Assembly (NCBI RefSeq): GCF_017357245.1
Contig: NZ_CP071612.1
Location: 2,483,001 to 2,547,000, forward strand
DNA: 64,000 nt
Direction: 5' to 3'
From: Rhizobium bangladeshense
GTDB lineage: Bacteria; Pseudomonadota; Alphaproteobacteria; Rhizobiales; Rhizobiaceae
Position numbers and translations under genes: made by a program
Part shown: piece by piece, positions 62,305-64,000 of the stretch
Numbering within the stretch: the stretch's first letter is position 1
Layout: the number at the start of each line of letters is the position of its first letter
Notes under the pieces: model-generated
Seen by the model: the letters and a program-made list of their open reading frames with translations, nothing else
What the model was told of the DNA's origin: nothing
The model's database searches: none

Positions 62305-63285
62305 TCACAGGAAGCACAAAAACAATCCGAACGTCACGCCGGTGAGCACCATGCAGCTCGCCTGAAACACCGAGACGCCATCCTCGATGTCGCCGGAGGT
62401 CGCTACATCGCGGCCGGAATTGTTGATCATCGGCTCGGTCACGAGTACGCCGCCATAGATGCGTGGTCCGGCGAGCTGGACATTCAGTGCGCCGGCCATT
62501 GCCGCTTCCGGCCGGCCGGAATTCGGCGAACGGTGCAGGCCGCCGTCACGCATCGCGACCCGGATCGCCTCGCGGCAGGCGCTGGTGCCGCGCCGGATCC
62601 AGGCGCCGGCGGCAATCAGCAGGATGGATAAACGCGCAGCCGGCCAGTTGGCGACGTCGTCGAGCCGGGCGGCGGCCCAGCCGAAATCGATATATTTCTC
62701 CGATCTGTGGCCGATCATCGAATCCGCCGTGTTCAGCATCTTGTAAGCGAAAAGCCCGGGCAGGCCGAAGATGGCATACCAGAGTGCAGGCGCCACAACG
62801 CCATCGGAGAAATTCTCGGCAAGGCTTTCGATCGCTGCGCGGCAGACGCCGGGCTCATCCAGCGTCTCGGGATCGCGCCCGACAATGCGGGAGACGGCGG
62901 CCCGCCCACCGATAAGCCCCTCCTCACGCAAGGCGACAGCAACGGCGGCGACATGATCGGCAAGGCTCTTCTGCGCCAGGAAGATCGCCACCAGTCCGGT
63001 TTCCAGCAGGATGCCGGCGAGGCCGAACAGCGCGAAAAACCGGCCGAACACGAAGCCTGCCGCCAAGGCCAGCAACAGCAGCGCCAGGATGGCAGCAACA
63101 CCATTCATCCGTCGCTGATGGCCCGTGAGGCTTGAAGGATTGAGCTGCCCATCGGCATAGGAGATTGCCACTCCGAAAATCGCGACAGGATGCGGCACTC
63201 GTGACCAGAGCCATTGCGGATCGCCGACGATCCGGTCGAGCAGCAGCGCCAGAAGCAGCACGAGTAGGTTTTGGTCGATCGTCAT
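62305..63285 (-). CDS. cobD: Adenosylcobinamide-phosphate synthase (CobD/CbiB)
   Basis: A 326-residue inner-membrane enzyme joining the aminopropanol(-phosphate) arm to adenosylcobyric acid. Markers: LLLDRIVGDPQWLWSRVPHPVAIFG (in part), GRDPETLDEPGVCRAAIESLAENFSDGVVAPALWY (in part), and YKMLNTADSMIGHRSEKYIDFG, given in part. Several membrane helices. Its start overlaps the end of cobC by 4 bp, so they are translationally coupled. Confidence 0.94.
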   Translation of the reverse strand: MTIDQNLLVLLLALLLDRIVGDPQWLWSRVPHPVAIFGVAISYADGQLNPSSLTGHQRRMNGVAAILALLLLALAAGFVFGRFFALFGLAGILLETGLVAIFLAQKSLADHVAAVAVALREEGLIGGRAAVSRIVGRDPETLDEPGVCRAAIESLAENFSDGVVAPALWYAIFGLPGLFAYKMLNTADSMIGHRSEKYIDFGWAAARLDDVANWPAARLSILLIAAGAWIRRGTSACREAIRVAMRDGGLHRSPNSGRPEAAMAGALNVQLAGPRIYGGVLVTEPMINNSGRDVATSGDIEDGVSVFQASCMVLTGVTFGLFLCFL

Positions 63286-64000
63286 CGCTCAAATCTCTGA
63301 AGGACTTCGCCAAGCCGCAGGTCCGCCGCCGGGCCCGGCGTAAGCCCGAAGCGCAGCCATGCGGGCGCATAGTCGAACTTGCGGACCAGAATATGATGCC
63401 GGCCGAGATGCGTGTAAATGTCGCTCGCCCTCGCATGGTCGACAAGGGCAAACAACGCCGTCCTCCCTGCGACCTGCAGCCCGACTCCGGTCAGCACCGA
63501 ATGCAGCGCGGCGGCGCGCTCATCGATAAGCCGGCGGATGGGAGAAACGTCCGAACGCAGCAGCGAGCCTGCTATGGAAAGGGCCGGCCCTGAGACTGCC
63601 CAGGGTCCGAGCCATTCCTCGAAACGTTTGAGAATGTCTTCATGCGCAATCGCAAAACCGAGGCGCAGGCCGGCGAGCCCGAAAAACTTGCCGAAGGAGC
63701 GGAAGATCACCAGATTTGAGAGCCTCTGCATGTTGCCTGCGAGACTGAGTGCCGGAACAGCATCGCCGAAGGCTTCATCGACGACGAGAAGTCCATTTGC
63801 AGCCTTCATCCTGTCATGCAGGCCAATGAGCGTTTCGACCGGCCATGTCCGCCCATCGGGATTGTTCGGATTCACGACAACGGCAAGCCGATGCCGGGCC
63901 CCGATCGCAGCGACATCACCGACCGTATCGACGGCAAAACCCGCCGAAATAAAAGCGCGTGTATACTCGCCATAGGTCGGCGCCACGACCGCGACCCTGT
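63282..64000 (-). CDS. cobC: Threonine-phosphate decarboxylase CobC (PLP-dependent), 5' end outside window
   Basis: Only the C-terminal ~239 residues are inside the window; the gene enters from the right edge. It is a class I/II aminotransferase-fold protein. Visible: the PTYGEYTRAF substrate loop, VVNPNNPDGR (PLP/substrate Asn), VVDEAFGD (cofactor Asp) and the PLP Lys in FRSFGKFFGLAGLRLG. It makes (R)-1-amino-2-propanol phosphate for CobD. It overlaps cobD. Confidence 0.92.
   Translation of the reverse strand, partial: RVAVVAPTYGEYTRAFISAGFAVDTVGDVAAIGARHRLAVVVNPNNPDGRTWPVETLIGLHDRMKAANGLLVVDEAFGDAVPALSLAGNMQRLSNLVIFRSFGKFFGLAGLRLGFAIAHEDILKRFEEWLGPWAVSGPALSIAGSLLRSDVSPIRRLIDERAAALHSVLTGVGLQVAGRTALFALVDHARASDIYTHLGRHHILVRKFDYAPAWLRFGLTPGPAADLRLGEVLQRFER

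Overview
The window reads as a chromosomal segment of a fast-growing rhizobium, most likely the Rhizobium leguminosarum/etli group. The evidence is a complete acpXL-fabZXL-fabF2XL-fabF1XL-adh-lpxXL cluster for the 27-hydroxyoctacosanoate of rhizobial lipid A, an FnrN-type oxygen regulator behind two perfect anaeroboxes, a RopA/Omp2b-type porin, split cob (vitamin B12) genes, many carbohydrate-uptake genes and several rhizobial intergenic mosaic repeats. GC content is high and codon use looks even throughout. I see no rRNA, tRNA, CRISPR array, prophage or intact insertion sequence.

Layout: 1-3673 holds a Tat-exported hydrolase (partial), a DipZ-like thiol-redox membrane protein and a secreted esterase-like protein. 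3764-5935 is a large OmpA-family protein with a low-complexity linker. 6267-8787 is a polar amino-acid ABC transporter without its ATPase. 8994-10915 has usg, a DUF2270 membrane protein and a TPR-methyltransferase. 11017-14512 contains two ArsR-SRPBCC modules facing each other, with a GST and two DUF1801 proteins. 14776-18432 has ssuD, a frameshifted MGMT/Atl1-like gene, a hydroxyisobutyrate-dehydrogenase relative and an AlkD-like protein. 18748-23875 carries a porin, an Lrp regulator, a uracil-DNA glycosylase, a nuclease and a sensor kinase. 23877-27141 carries dgkA, cobT, cobS, a DUF1289 protein and a retropepsin-like protease. 27156-31457 has a Bcr/CflA efflux pump with an apparent leaderless leader-peptide attenuator, a small DMT-type permease, an orphan secreted protein and an ABC-2 exporter.

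32181-45891 is one large carbohydrate locus. A LacI regulator is divergent from a binding protein, two permeases, an ATPase, a GH2 beta-mannosidase, a sugar isomerase, a Gfo/Idh/MocA dehydrogenase, an aldo/keto reductase and a GH43 beta-xylosidase. Together they would import plant beta-mannoside or xyloside oligosaccharides, hydrolyse them and oxidise or isomerise the products. 46137-48384 holds a frameshifted C39-like peptidase, a D-Ala-D-Ala ligase and a decayed ATPase gene. 48409-53589 has a methyltransferase, two GNAT acetyltransferases, gnd and an AraC-SRPBCC-VOC operon. A 195-bp palindromic element and a PAS protein follow, then the lipid A very-long-chain fatty acid operon (54669-60174), fnrN (60623-61342), an L,D-transpeptidase, a zinc-ribbon protein and cobD/cobC (cobC runs off the end).

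The strongest candidate for something undescribed is the control region of the efflux gene near 28488-28636. A strong sigma70-like promoter places its start at the AUG of an 18-codon Val-rich leader ORF. The ORF overlaps one arm of a 9-bp antiterminator that competes with an intrinsic terminator. This is a ribosome-dependent attenuator in front of a drug-efflux pump. Other items of interest are a ketosynthase pair resembling a KS/chain-length-factor pair, three frameshifted or decayed genes and one ORF without a start codon, a possible sRNA gene at about 31817-31906, a repeated GATACA operator-like motif, and a candidate MITE with perfect 31-bp inverted ends.
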